The notes beneath the pieces were generated by a model that was not told the DNA's origin, did no database searches, and saw nothing but the letters and a program-made list of their open reading frames with translations. Below are positions 1 through 5,631 of a DNA stretch of 10,788 nucleotides, one piece after another. How positions within the stretch are numbered: position 1 is the first letter of the stretch; every line of letters begins with the position of its first letter. This DNA is from Pseudorhodobacter sp. (GTDB lineage Bacteria > Pseudomonadota > Alphaproteobacteria > Rhodobacterales > Rhodobacteraceae), in contig JAHEDL010000168.1 of NCBI GenBank assembly GCA_024641255.1, forward strand, positions 1 through 10,788, read 5' to 3'. A program made the position numbers and the translations under genes.

Positions 1-675
1 GGCAACGACGAAGAAGGCAAGTTTGAACGGCAGCGACACAACCCCGGGCGGCACCATCATCATACCCATCGACATCAGCACAGCAGCGACGACCAGATCG
101 ATGATCAGGAACGGCAGAAACACCAGAAAGCCGATTTCGAAGGCGCGCTGAATTTCTGACAAAATGAACGACGGCACCAGCAGCGACAGGGGCGCATCCA
201 CGGCGGCGACGGGCGATGAAACAGGCCGCAGGTTTTGCAGCGCAGTGAACGTATCGCCATCCAGCCGCGCCGCCATGAACCCCCGAAACGGACCCAAGAT
301 CAGCGGGATTGCCTGCTGAATGTCGATGCTGCCAGCGTTCAGCGGCTGTACGCCTTTGACCCATGCCTCGGTGAACACCGGGTCCATCACGAACCAGGTC
401 AGGAACAACGCAAGGCTGACAATCAGCATGTTCGGCGGCGCCTGCTGCAAGCCGATCGCTTGGCGCAGAATTGATAAAACTGTGACGATGAAGGGAAAAC
501 AGGTGATCATGATCGCCAAGCCGGGAACAAGGCTTAGCACGGTCATCATCACCAGCAGGTGCACCGACTTGGCCGATAGCGATCCGCTGTCACCAAAGTT
601 GATCGCAACATCCTGTGCCAAGGCGGGCGCCGCCATGATAAGCAACAGCCCGCCCGCAAGCGCCAAGCGTTTCAA
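1..675 (-). CDS. fliP: FliP, flagellar export-gate membrane protein (3' end beyond window)
   Basis: FliP is a core inner-membrane subunit of the flagellar type III export gate, assembled with FliQ and FliR inside the MS-ring. I translated the minus strand from a TTG at 675 and found no stop through position 1, giving 225 residues; the family is usually about 245, so only a short C-terminal piece is missing. Residues 1-20 form a cleavable signal peptide (MKRLALAGG...AAPALA, then QDVAINF), typical of FliP. Family hallmarks follow: LVPGLAIMITCFPFIVTVLS, then ILRQAIGLQQAPPNMLIVSLALFLT, FVMDPVF, and the late SEIQRAFEIGFLVFLPFLIIDLVV and GMMMVPP segments. The start is chosen because the signal peptide begins there and the TTG overlaps the fliN stop (TTGA, 4-base overlap). 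I see no ATG or GTG giving a better N terminus. No strong ribosome site is visible (GGGCGGG lies just upstream), so coupling to fliN translation is likely. Identification is very secure; the start is less so. Confidence 0.96.
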   Translation of the reverse strand, partial: MKRLALAGGLLLIMAAPALAQDVAINFGDSGSLSAKSVHLLVMMTVLSLVPGLAIMITCFPFIVTVLSILRQAIGLQQAPPNMLIVSLALFLTWFVMDPVFTEAWVKGVQPLNAGSIDIQQAIPLILGPFRGFMAARLDGDTFTALQNLRPVSSPVAAVDAPLSLLVPSFILSEIQRAFEIGFLVFLPFLIIDLVVAAVLMSMGMMMVPPGVVSLPFKLAFFVVA

Positions 676-941
676 AGCCCGCCCCGTAGATTGGCCACTT
701 CGGTCAGCCGAACCGCCAATTGTCCGGTATTGTCGCCATCCATCTCCTGCAACTCGCCGCGGGCAATCAATCTGTCGCCCACATAAAGCTCTACGGGGTC
801 GTCAACGCGGCGATCCAACGCCAGCACCGCGTCGCGCGTTAACCGCAAAAGATCCCGCACCAGCGGGCGCGCTTTGCCGACTGAGATTGTCACCTCGATC
901 GGCACCTGGCCGAATGGGTTGCCTTCGGGCATGTCATCCAT
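672..941 (-). CDS. fliN: FliN, minimal C-ring switch protein (SpoA domain)
   Basis: FliN forms the lower part of the flagellar C-ring with FliM and also docks FliH during export. The 89-residue product is essentially a bare SpoA/surface-presentation domain: VPIEVTISVGKARPLVRDLL near residues 13-32, the hydrophobic VLALDRRVDDPVELYVGDRL in the middle, and a C-terminal RGELQEMDG...LAVRLTEVANL. The long acidic N-terminal extension of enterobacterial FliN (about 137 aa) is absent. The ATG at 941 is preferred because GGGA (950-953 on the plus strand, read in reverse) sits 8 bases upstream. A longer in-frame TTG at 968 would add nine residues with no comparable ribosome site. The start overlaps the end of fliH by 8 bases and the stop overlaps fliP by 4 bases. 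The order fliF-fliH-fliN resembles the Caulobacter fliF operon, but fliP follows here instead of flbD. Confidence 0.93.
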   Translation of the reverse strand: MDDMPEGNPFGQVPIEVTISVGKARPLVRDLLRLTRDAVLALDRRVDDPVELYVGDRLIARGELQEMDGDNTGQLAVRLTEVANLRGGL

Positions 942-1530
942 GATTGCTATCCCTTTCTGGAAGTTCAAAAAATCCGCGTACTGCGGCTGTTATTTCTGCC
1001 GTCGCCCGATCAAGATTTACCTGCGTTTCGGTGGTGCCCAGCTTGAGGTAGACTTGGCCTTCGCTCAGGCTGGGTTCTTCAACAATGGTGATCGGTAGCC
1101 CTGTGGCCTGTTCCAAAAGCGTTTCCACCGCCGCGCGGGAGGCCGGGTTAAGCACCAATGTCACCGGCGCATCGGCCAGCTTTTCGGCCAAGGGCATCAG
1201 CACATCTAGCACCACAGGCGCCAGCGTTTCCCGCGCCAGCTCTGGCAAAAGCTGCCCGACCATCTGGTTCAGCAGCGGCTGCAGGGCGTGCAAAACATGC
1301 GTCCGCGCCTCGTGAAAGGTGAAGGAAAGGCCTTGCAGGTTATTTGCAAGTTCGGCGGCAATGCGGGTTTGGTCGCCCGATTGTGCCGTTGCCGCATCTT
1401 CCCAGCCCGCAGCATATCCGGCGTCGTAAGAGGCAAGCTTGGTTTCTTCCAGGTGAATCGTGTCCAGAACAATCGTTGTTCCATCGCGCCCCGATGTGTC
1501 GGTTTCAAAGACTTCAAGTTTCAGCGCCAT
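934..1530 (-). CDS. fliH: FliH-like flagellar assembly protein (ATPase regulator)
   Basis: FliH dimers bind and restrain the FliI export ATPase and tether it to FliN at the C-ring. The 198-residue product has a non-hydrophobic N-terminal region with LASYDAGYAAGWEDAATA (about residues 32-49), which matches the Y/G-rich, GxxxG-containing segment of alphaproteobacterial FliH. A long helical middle follows (about 50-115, ending ...LLPELARETLAPVVLDVL), then a C-terminal domain with VTLVLNPASRAAVETLLEQ and an EGQVYLKLGTTETQVNLD strand pair. This is the architecture of the FliH/SctL family, whose members are about 200-235 aa. ATG 1530 shares one base with the fliF stop (TGATG), and AGGA lies 9 bases upstream. 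Sequence conservation in this family is low, so the name rests on length, motif layout and position between fliF and fliN. Caulobacter calls the equivalent gene flbE. fliI is not in the window. Confidence 0.85.
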   Translation of the reverse strand: MALKLEVFETDTSGRDGTTIVLDTIHLEETKLASYDAGYAAGWEDAATAQSGDQTRIAAELANNLQGLSFTFHEARTHVLHALQPLLNQMVGQLLPELARETLAPVVLDVLMPLAEKLADAPVTLVLNPASRAAVETLLEQATGLPITIVEEPSLSEGQVYLKLGTTETQVNLDRATAEITAAVRGFFELPERDSNHG

Positions 1531-3128
1531 CAGCGGCTTTCCTCTTCAACTTCCATCCAACCTCGCAGAATTTCGACAGATTCCGACTGACGCTCTTCGA
1601 TCAATTTGCGCAGGCGCGCGACCGGGTCGGCAGACTCTTCGTCGTTATTTGCAATGTCAGACACCATCGGGAACTGTGGCAGTTCGCCGTCGTCGATTTC
1701 GCCGTTCAGAACATTTGCCATTTCAAATCCGCCGAAAGCAGGCAGCCCCAAGGGTAGCTGATCTGGCGCTGGTAATGCTTGACGGGCACCCGCCGACATC
1801 AGCATAGGGCGAAGAACAAACAGGCCCAGCACCAGCGCAACCAAGGCCAGGACGCCGGTTTGAATAAGCGTCATCAGGTTGATCGGGCCAAAGCTGAACA
1901 GGCTGGTTTCTGTCGGGTCCGTGCCTTGCGGAAGCGGTTCAAATACCAGCGATTTCAGGGTTAAGACATCGCCTCGCGTGCTGTCCAACCCCGCCGCCGA
2001 AGTCACCAACTCGCGCAGCACGGCAAGCTCTTCTTCGGGCCGCGGCTGTTGGGTGACGGTGCCGTCGGCTGCCGTCACCGGCGCGCCATCGACAAGCACC
2101 GCAAGGGAAATCTTGCGCACCGAGCCCGGTGACTTCACCACCTGCCGGTTGGTTTCGGAAACTTCGTAATTCACCCGTTCGCGCGTATCAGACGATTCGC
2201 TTTTACCGGCGCTGCCACCTGCCCCGCCGTTGTTTGGCAGGTTAGAGGCCACAGTAACATCGCTGCCACCCTGCGTGTTGGTGCCGGTTGTCGTGGTGTT
2301 GTCGGTTGAAATCGCCACCCGACCTTGGGGATCAAAGGTGCGCTGCGTGATCGATTCGGCATCCGTCACGACATCAACCGCCACTTCGACCACCGCATTG
2401 CCGGGGCCAACGCGCGCCGCCAACAGACGTTCGACGTTTTGCTTAATCTCTGCCGCGCGACTGTCGGCAGCGGCCGAAGGGGCGCCTTCATCGCTGTCAG
2501 AAGCGATCAGGCCCGCCACGGCATCAATAACGGCAACTTCATCCGGGGTCATTCCGGGCACCGAGGCAGCCACCAGATGGCGCAGCGCCCGCGCCTGCAC
2601 CGCCGACAGCGCACCACTGACCGAGGTAATCGTCACCGAAGCACTGGGTTTTACATCCCGCTGGAACGGCTGTGATGGCGCCTGAGCAATATGCACACGC
2701 GCCGCTTTTATTTGTGGATTCGACAGAATCGTTCGCGCCAACTCACCTTCTTTTGCGCGCCAATAGGCGGCGTCGAACATTTGCGCGGTGGTGCCAAAGC
2801 CAGAAAGCGAATCAAGAAGTTCGTATCCTGTGCCAGAATTTGCCGGCAAACCTTCGGCCGCCAGCGTCATTCGCAGCGTGTCGCGCTGGCTGTCATCGAC
2901 GTAAATTGCGCCCCCGCGCACTTCGTAGGGGACCCCGCGTTGATCCAGTGCGGCCACCACCTCTCCGGCAGCAGATTCGTCTAACCCTGCATAAAGTAAA
3001 GACATTCCCGGTGTGCCCGCGATGCGAGACATCGCCATGACGGCAAGAAACATCGCAACCGTCGCGCCAATGACGACAAGGCGTTTGCGATTATCTAGGC
3101 CTTGCCAAATTTGCATCAGGTTCTGCAC
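1530..3128 (-). CDS. fliF: FliF, flagellar MS-ring protein
   Basis: FliF oligomerises in the inner membrane into the MS-ring, the base on which the C-ring and export gate are built. The 532-residue product has the full family layout. TM1 is at about residues 16-35, preceded by QIWQGLDNRKR. The ring-building motifs lie between: YAGLDESAAGEVVAALDQRG, VPYEV, a GYELLDSLSGFGTTAQMFD stretch, EGELARTI, and IKAARVHIA. A low-complexity Gly/Ser/Thr/Asn stretch (TTTTGTNTQGGSD..., NNGGAGGSAGKS) precedes NYEVSETNRQVV. TM2 is at about 418-440 (TLIQTGVLALVALVLGLFVL), and a cytoplasmic tail ends in LRKLIEERQSESVEILRGWM, the FliG-binding helix. The start is GTG at 3128, with GGAG 7 bases upstream. The next in-frame ATG (3116) is too far from that site. 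It is the first gene of the leftward operon, divergent from fliL, and a likely CtrA target given the box at 3185-3199. fliG does not follow it, unlike in Caulobacter. Confidence 0.97.
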   Translation of the reverse strand: MQNLMQIWQGLDNRKRLVVIGATVAMFLAVMAMSRIAGTPGMSLLYAGLDESAAGEVVAALDQRGVPYEVRGGAIYVDDSQRDTLRMTLAAEGLPANSGTGYELLDSLSGFGTTAQMFDAAYWRAKEGELARTILSNPQIKAARVHIAQAPSQPFQRDVKPSASVTITSVSGALSAVQARALRHLVAASVPGMTPDEVAVIDAVAGLIASDSDEGAPSAAADSRAAEIKQNVERLLAARVGPGNAVVEVAVDVVTDAESITQRTFDPQGRVAISTDNTTTTGTNTQGGSDVTVASNLPNNGGAGGSAGKSESSDTRERVNYEVSETNRQVVKSPGSVRKISLAVLVDGAPVTAADGTVTQQPRPEEELAVLRELVTSAAGLDSTRGDVLTLKSLVFEPLPQGTDPTETSLFSFGPINLMTLIQTGVLALVALVLGLFVLRPMLMSAGARQALPAPDQLPLGLPAFGGFEMANVLNGEIDDGELPQFPMVSDIANNDEESADPVARLRKLIEERQSESVEILRGWMEVEEESR

Positions 3129-3135
3129 GGTCAGT

Positions 3136-3139
3136 CTCC
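3136..3139 (-). promoter_or_regulatory. Ribosome binding site deciding the GTG start of fliF
   Basis: On the minus strand GGAG precedes GTG 3128 by 7 bases. It supports this GTG over the ATG four codons downstream. Confidence 0.7.
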
Positions 3140-3145
3140 GGTAAT

Positions 3146-3157
3146 GGGCTTCTGCCC
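3146..3157. repeat. Short perfect inverted repeat in the fliF leader
   Basis: GGGC-TTCT-GCCC can form a four-pair hairpin with a four-base loop. It lies just upstream of the fliF ribosome site, in its probable 5' untranslated leader. It is too small to call a terminator and has no U-tract. On the plus strand the right arm runs into CCCGATAA (3155-3162), which resembles the -10 element of sigma-28 flagellar promoters, but no TAAA element lies about 15 bases upstream. I therefore record the structure only and do not call a promoter. Confidence 0.25.
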
Positions 3158-3184
3158 GATAACGTCAGCTTTGGCGGATCGGCC

Positions 3185-3199
3185 TTAACAATCGGTTAG
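3185..3199. promoter_or_regulatory. Candidate CtrA binding site between fliF and fliL
   Basis: TTAA, a 7-base spacer (CAATCGG), then TTAG matches the CtrA consensus TTAA-N7-TTAA at seven of eight defined positions with exact spacing. It lies 56 bases upstream of the fliF GTG and 46 bases upstream of the preferred fliL GTG, so one bound dimer could control both divergent operons. CtrA is the cell-cycle response regulator that switches on early flagellar genes in Caulobacter (including fliF- and fliL-type promoters), and it controls motility in several Rhodobacterales. I see no convincing sigma-54 -24/-12 or complete sigma-28 promoter here. The match is seen directly; occupancy is inference. 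Confidence 0.55.
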
Positions 3200-3235
3200 T
3201 GACCATGGGTCTATGTTTGTTCTGCAAGCAAAGAC

Positions 3236-3239
3236 GGAG
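3236..3239 (+). promoter_or_regulatory. Ribosome binding site deciding the GTG start of fliL
   Basis: GGAG lies 6 bases before GTG 3246. The longer reading frame from ATG 3213 has no comparable upstream site, and its coding region would swallow this Shine-Dalgarno, so the GTG is preferred. Confidence 0.65.
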
Positions 3240-3245
3240 AGCCAG

Positions 3246-3734
3246 GTGGCCGACGCTGAACAACCGCAAGATGTGGACCCCAAAAAGAAGTCAAAAAAGC
3301 CTTTGTTTATTGGGCTTTTGTTGGCGTTGCTGCTGGGCGGCGGCGGTTTTTACGCAACCTGGTCCGGGCTGATTCTGGGCGGCGGTGCCGAGCCTGAGTC
3401 GGCGCATGAAGGCGAAGCCCCCTCTGCGCTGCCCGATATTGCCTTTGTTCCTGTCGAAACGCTGATCATCTCGGTCGGCAACGGCGAAGATGGGCGGCAC
3501 CTGCGCTTCACCTCGCAGCTAGAGGTGGCGGGTACCTATAGTGCCGACGTGACGTTGTTGCTGCCGCGCATCGCAGACGTGATGAACGGCTATTTGCGTG
3601 CGCTTGATATGAAAGAATTCGACGACCCGACAGCCTTGGTGCGGATGCGCGCCCAGTTGTTGCGCCGAATTCAGATTGTCACCGGTGAAGGTCGCGTGCG
3701 CGATCTTCTGGTGACCGAATTTGTTCTGAACTGA
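3246..3734 (+). CDS. fliL: FliL, basal-body/stator-associated membrane protein
   Basis: FliL is a single-pass inner-membrane protein that forms a periplasmic ring around the stator and supports torque and motor stability; in many alphaproteobacteria it is required for rotation. The 162-residue product has a charged cytoplasmic N terminus (DVDPKKKSKKP), one membrane helix at about residues 19-38 (LFIGLLLALLLGGGGFYATW), an acidic Ala/Glu linker, and a C-terminal stomatin-like periplasmic domain. That domain shows FVPVETLIISVGN, LRFTSQLEV, LLLPRIADVMNGYLR and the terminal RVRDLLVTEFVLN, which is characteristic of FliL. An ATG 33 bases upstream would add 11 residues, but GTG 3246 has GGAG at ideal spacing. 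It heads the rightward operon behind the candidate CtrA box. The next gene begins 11 bases after its stop. Confidence 0.93.
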   Translation: MADAEQPQDVDPKKKSKKPLFIGLLLALLLGGGGFYATWSGLILGGGAEPESAHEGEAPSALPDIAFVPVETLIISVGNGEDGRHLRFTSQLEVAGTYSADVTLLLPRIADVMNGYLRALDMKEFDDPTALVRMRAQLLRRIQIVTGEGRVRDLLVTEFVLN

Positions 3735-3745
3735 CGGAGACGGCT

Positions 3746-4138
3746 ATGATCCTGATTGCAGATATTCTGATGGCGGCAGGCTCTTTCGGGGCAGCGATTT
3801 ATTGCTATGTGCTGTCGGGGCGGCTGAAGAAATTTACCACGCTTGAAACCGGGATGGGCGGTGCGATTGCGGTACTTTCGGCGCAGGTCGACGATATGAC
3901 CCGGGCGTTGGAAAAAGCGCGCACGGCGGCAAGCGGCTCTGCCGATGGGCTAACGGCGCTGACGCTGCGGGCAGAGCAAGTGGCATCGCGGTTAGAGCTT
4001 ATGGTGGCCTCTATGCATGATCTGCCAGAGCCCGCGCGCAAAACCTCTGCGGTTGAAGTTGTGCCGACAGAGCCGGAACGCCGGCTGCGGTTTGTCCGTC
4101 GCCGCGCCGCGCGTGCTGAACTGGAGGCGGCAGAATGA
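3746..4138 (+). CDS. Membrane-anchored coiled-coil protein of the flagellar operon, function unknown
   Basis: I do not recognise a named family with certainty. The 130-residue product starts with one hydrophobic helix (about residues 2-24, LIADILMAAGSFGAAIYCYVLS), then a basic SGRLKK stop-transfer. A predicted helical coiled-coil-like region rich in Ala, Glu, Arg and Leu follows (about 40-92, including LSAQVDDMTRALEKARTAA and LRAEQVASRLELMVASM). The tail is strongly basic (RRLRFVRRRAARAE). The likely topology is an N-terminal anchor with the body in the cytoplasm, judged by the positive residues after the helix. GGAG stands 6 bases before the ATG, the gene follows fliL by 11 bases, and its stop overlaps the motE-like start (ATGA). 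Position after fliL and topology are reminiscent of PflI, the Caulobacter flagellar-positioning protein, but I could not align the two. The tight operon context makes a flagellar role likely. Confidence 0.8.
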   Translation: MILIADILMAAGSFGAAIYCYVLSGRLKKFTTLETGMGGAIAVLSAQVDDMTRALEKARTAASGSADGLTALTLRAEQVASRLELMVASMHDLPEPARKTSAVEVVPTEPERRLRFVRRRAARAELEAAE

Positions 4139-4698
4139 AAAAGCCACGAAAACGCGGCGGGCAAGGCGCGCTGCTTATTCTGACGTTGTTCCTAAGCGCC
4201 TCGGGGGCGTTGCGGGTGGGGTCGGGGTTGGGCGTGGCCTTGGCAAATTCGCCGGCCCAGCCCAGCCCTACAGAACCACAAGCCTGCGCGGAAACGCCTG
4301 CCGCCCTTGCCGAAGCCTTCAATACCCGTGAGGCCGGTCTGGTCGCGCGGGAAGCAGCGTTAAACGATCGCACGGCCGCACTCGCTTTGGCAAACGAGGC
4401 AATCAACAAGCGTCTGGACGAACTTGCTGCGGCCGAGGCCGAGCTTAAGAAAACGCTGCAAATCGCCGATGGCGCGGCCGAGGCTGACTTGGCCCGCCTG
4501 ACCGCAGTCTACGAGGCGATGAAACCGGCCGACGCGACAAAGCTTTTCACCGAAATGGACCCGGAATTTGCCGCAGGTTTTCTGGCCCGAATGAACGCCG
4601 GTTCTGCGGCGGCAGTTTTGACAGGCATGGACCCTGGGAAAGCCTATTCGATTTCGGTTCTCGTCGCTGGCCGCAATGCGCTGGCGCCAAAGAACTAG
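4135..4698 (+). CDS. motE: MotE-like periplasmic motor chaperone
   Basis: In Sinorhizobium, MotE is a periplasmic chaperone for the motor protein MotC and works as a disulfide-linked dimer. The 187-residue product fits that type. It has a basic N terminus (KKPRKRGG), a hydrophobic signal or anchor at about residues 12-36, and a single cysteine at residue 51. A long heptad-like helical segment follows (about 64-128: LVAREAALNDRTAALALANE, KRLDELAAAEAELKKTL), then a C-terminal MgtE-N/FliG-M-like helical module at about 128-180 (YEAMKPADATKLFTEMDPEF, ARMNAGSAAAVLTGMDPGKA). This module is shared by MotE proteins and gave them the old label of magnesium-transporter-like. The ATG overlaps the upstream stop (ATGA). 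motA follows after 63 bases. The family call is good; whether the client is a MotC homologue here is unknown. Confidence 0.78.
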   Translation: MKKPRKRGGQGALLILTLFLSASGALRVGSGLGVALANSPAQPSPTEPQACAETPAALAEAFNTREAGLVAREAALNDRTAALALANEAINKRLDELAAAEAELKKTLQIADGAAEADLARLTAVYEAMKPADATKLFTEMDPEFAAGFLARMNAGSAAAVLTGMDPGKAYSISVLVAGRNALAPKN

Positions 4699-4761
4699 CG
4701 TCAGTCTTTCTTAACCCGTCTCTGCGACAGTGCAGAACAGGAATTTGGTTGGGGTTACTTT
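4699..4761 (+). promoter_or_regulatory. Spacer before motA with a TTAACC element and ribosome site
   Basis: This 63-base gap separates motE and motA, while most other junctions in the operon overlap. It contains TTAACCC at 4711-4717. TTAACC is the core of a CtrA half-site, but the partner position seven bases upstream reads GTCA, so the full site is poor. The same core appears inverted as GGGTTA at 4752-4757. GGGG at 4751-4754 lies 7 bases before the motA ATG and should be its ribosome site. A separate motA promoter is possible but not shown. Confidence 0.3.
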
Positions 4762-5631
4762 ATGTTCGGTATCGTCGGTATCGTCGTCATTTTGGTGATG
4801 GTGTTTGGTGGCTTTGTCATCCACGGCGGCCATATGGCCCCTATTCTTGAAGCATTGCCGTTCGAACTTATCATGATCGGCGGCGCCGCCGTGGGGTCAT
4901 TTCTTGTGTCCAACGATCTGGCAGCGGTGAAGCACACCGCAAAAGATATCGGTAAGGTTTTCAAAGGTCCCAAATGGAAGCCCGCAGATTTTCGCGATCT
5001 GCTGTGCCTTCTGTTCGAACTGATCCGCATTGCCCGGGCCAATCCTGTTGGTCTGGAAGAGCATATTGAAAACCCCGATGCGTCTTCAATTTTCGGCAAA
5101 TATCCCCGCATTCAGCACGACCATGAAGCGGTGGAATTGATCGCCGATACATTCCGCGCGGCTTCTATGAATTACGATGACCCGCATCAGGTGGAAGAGG
5201 TTTTGGACAAACGGGTCGAAGCCGCGTTGGCGCATGCTTTGCACTCAAGTCACGCGCTGCAATCAATGGCAGATGCGCTGCCCGCGCTTGGAATTGTGGC
5301 TGCGGTGTTGGGCGTGATCAAGACCATGGGGTCGCTTGACCAACCACCTGAAATTCTGGGGGAAATGATTGGCTCTGCCTTGGTCGGCACGTTTTTGGGC
5401 GTGTTTCTGGCCTATGGAATCATGGGGCCGTTCGCGGCGCGGGTCAAAACCGTGGTCGAAGATGACGGGCATTTTTACCAATTGGTCCGTGAGGTTTTGG
5501 TCGCAAACCTACACCGCCATGCGCCGAATATCTGCATTGAGGTTGGTCGGCAAAACACGCCGCACCACGTTCGGCCAAGCTTTGCAGCAGTTGAAGAATC
5601 ACTGCGGGCTCTGAAGCAGGAGGCCGCATGA
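4762..5631 (+). CDS. motA: MotA, flagellar stator proton-channel subunit
   Basis: MotA forms the pentameric stator ring around a MotB dimer and couples ion flow to rotation through its cytoplasmic loop contacting FliG. The 289-residue product has TM1 (about residues 2-20), TM2 (about 33-51, FELIMIGGAAVGSFLVSNDL) and a large cytoplasmic loop with IARANPVGLEEHIENP (90-105). TM3 carries the channel proline P174 (MADALPALGIVAAVLGVIKT), and TM4 carries P223 (FLAYGIMGPFAARV). These equal the E. coli P173 and P222. E99 matches E. coli E98. The nearest arginine, R92, sits one place off E. coli R90 when the loop is aligned on IENP. The ATG has GGGG 7 bases upstream. The stop overlaps the next start (ATGA). 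motB is not adjacent, which is unusual among bacteria generally, so the partner must lie elsewhere. Confidence 0.96.
   Translation: MFGIVGIVVILVMVFGGFVIHGGHMAPILEALPFELIMIGGAAVGSFLVSNDLAAVKHTAKDIGKVFKGPKWKPADFRDLLCLLFELIRIARANPVGLEEHIENPDASSIFGKYPRIQHDHEAVELIADTFRAASMNYDDPHQVEEVLDKRVEAALAHALHSSHALQSMADALPALGIVAAVLGVIKTMGSLDQPPEILGEMIGSALVGTFLGVFLAYGIMGPFAARVKTVVEDDGHFYQLVREVLVANLHRHAPNICIEVGRQNTPHHVRPSFAAVEESLRALKQEAA

Noticed and set aside
3155..3162. CCCGATAA resembling a sigma-28 -10 element.
   Set aside because: No TAAA-like -35 element stands about 15 bases upstream, so it is not supported as a promoter.
3213..3245. Longer fliL start at ATG 3213 adding 11 residues.
   Set aside because: No ribosome site precedes it, while GTG 3246 has GGAG at 6 bases and gives the usual short charged FliL N terminus.
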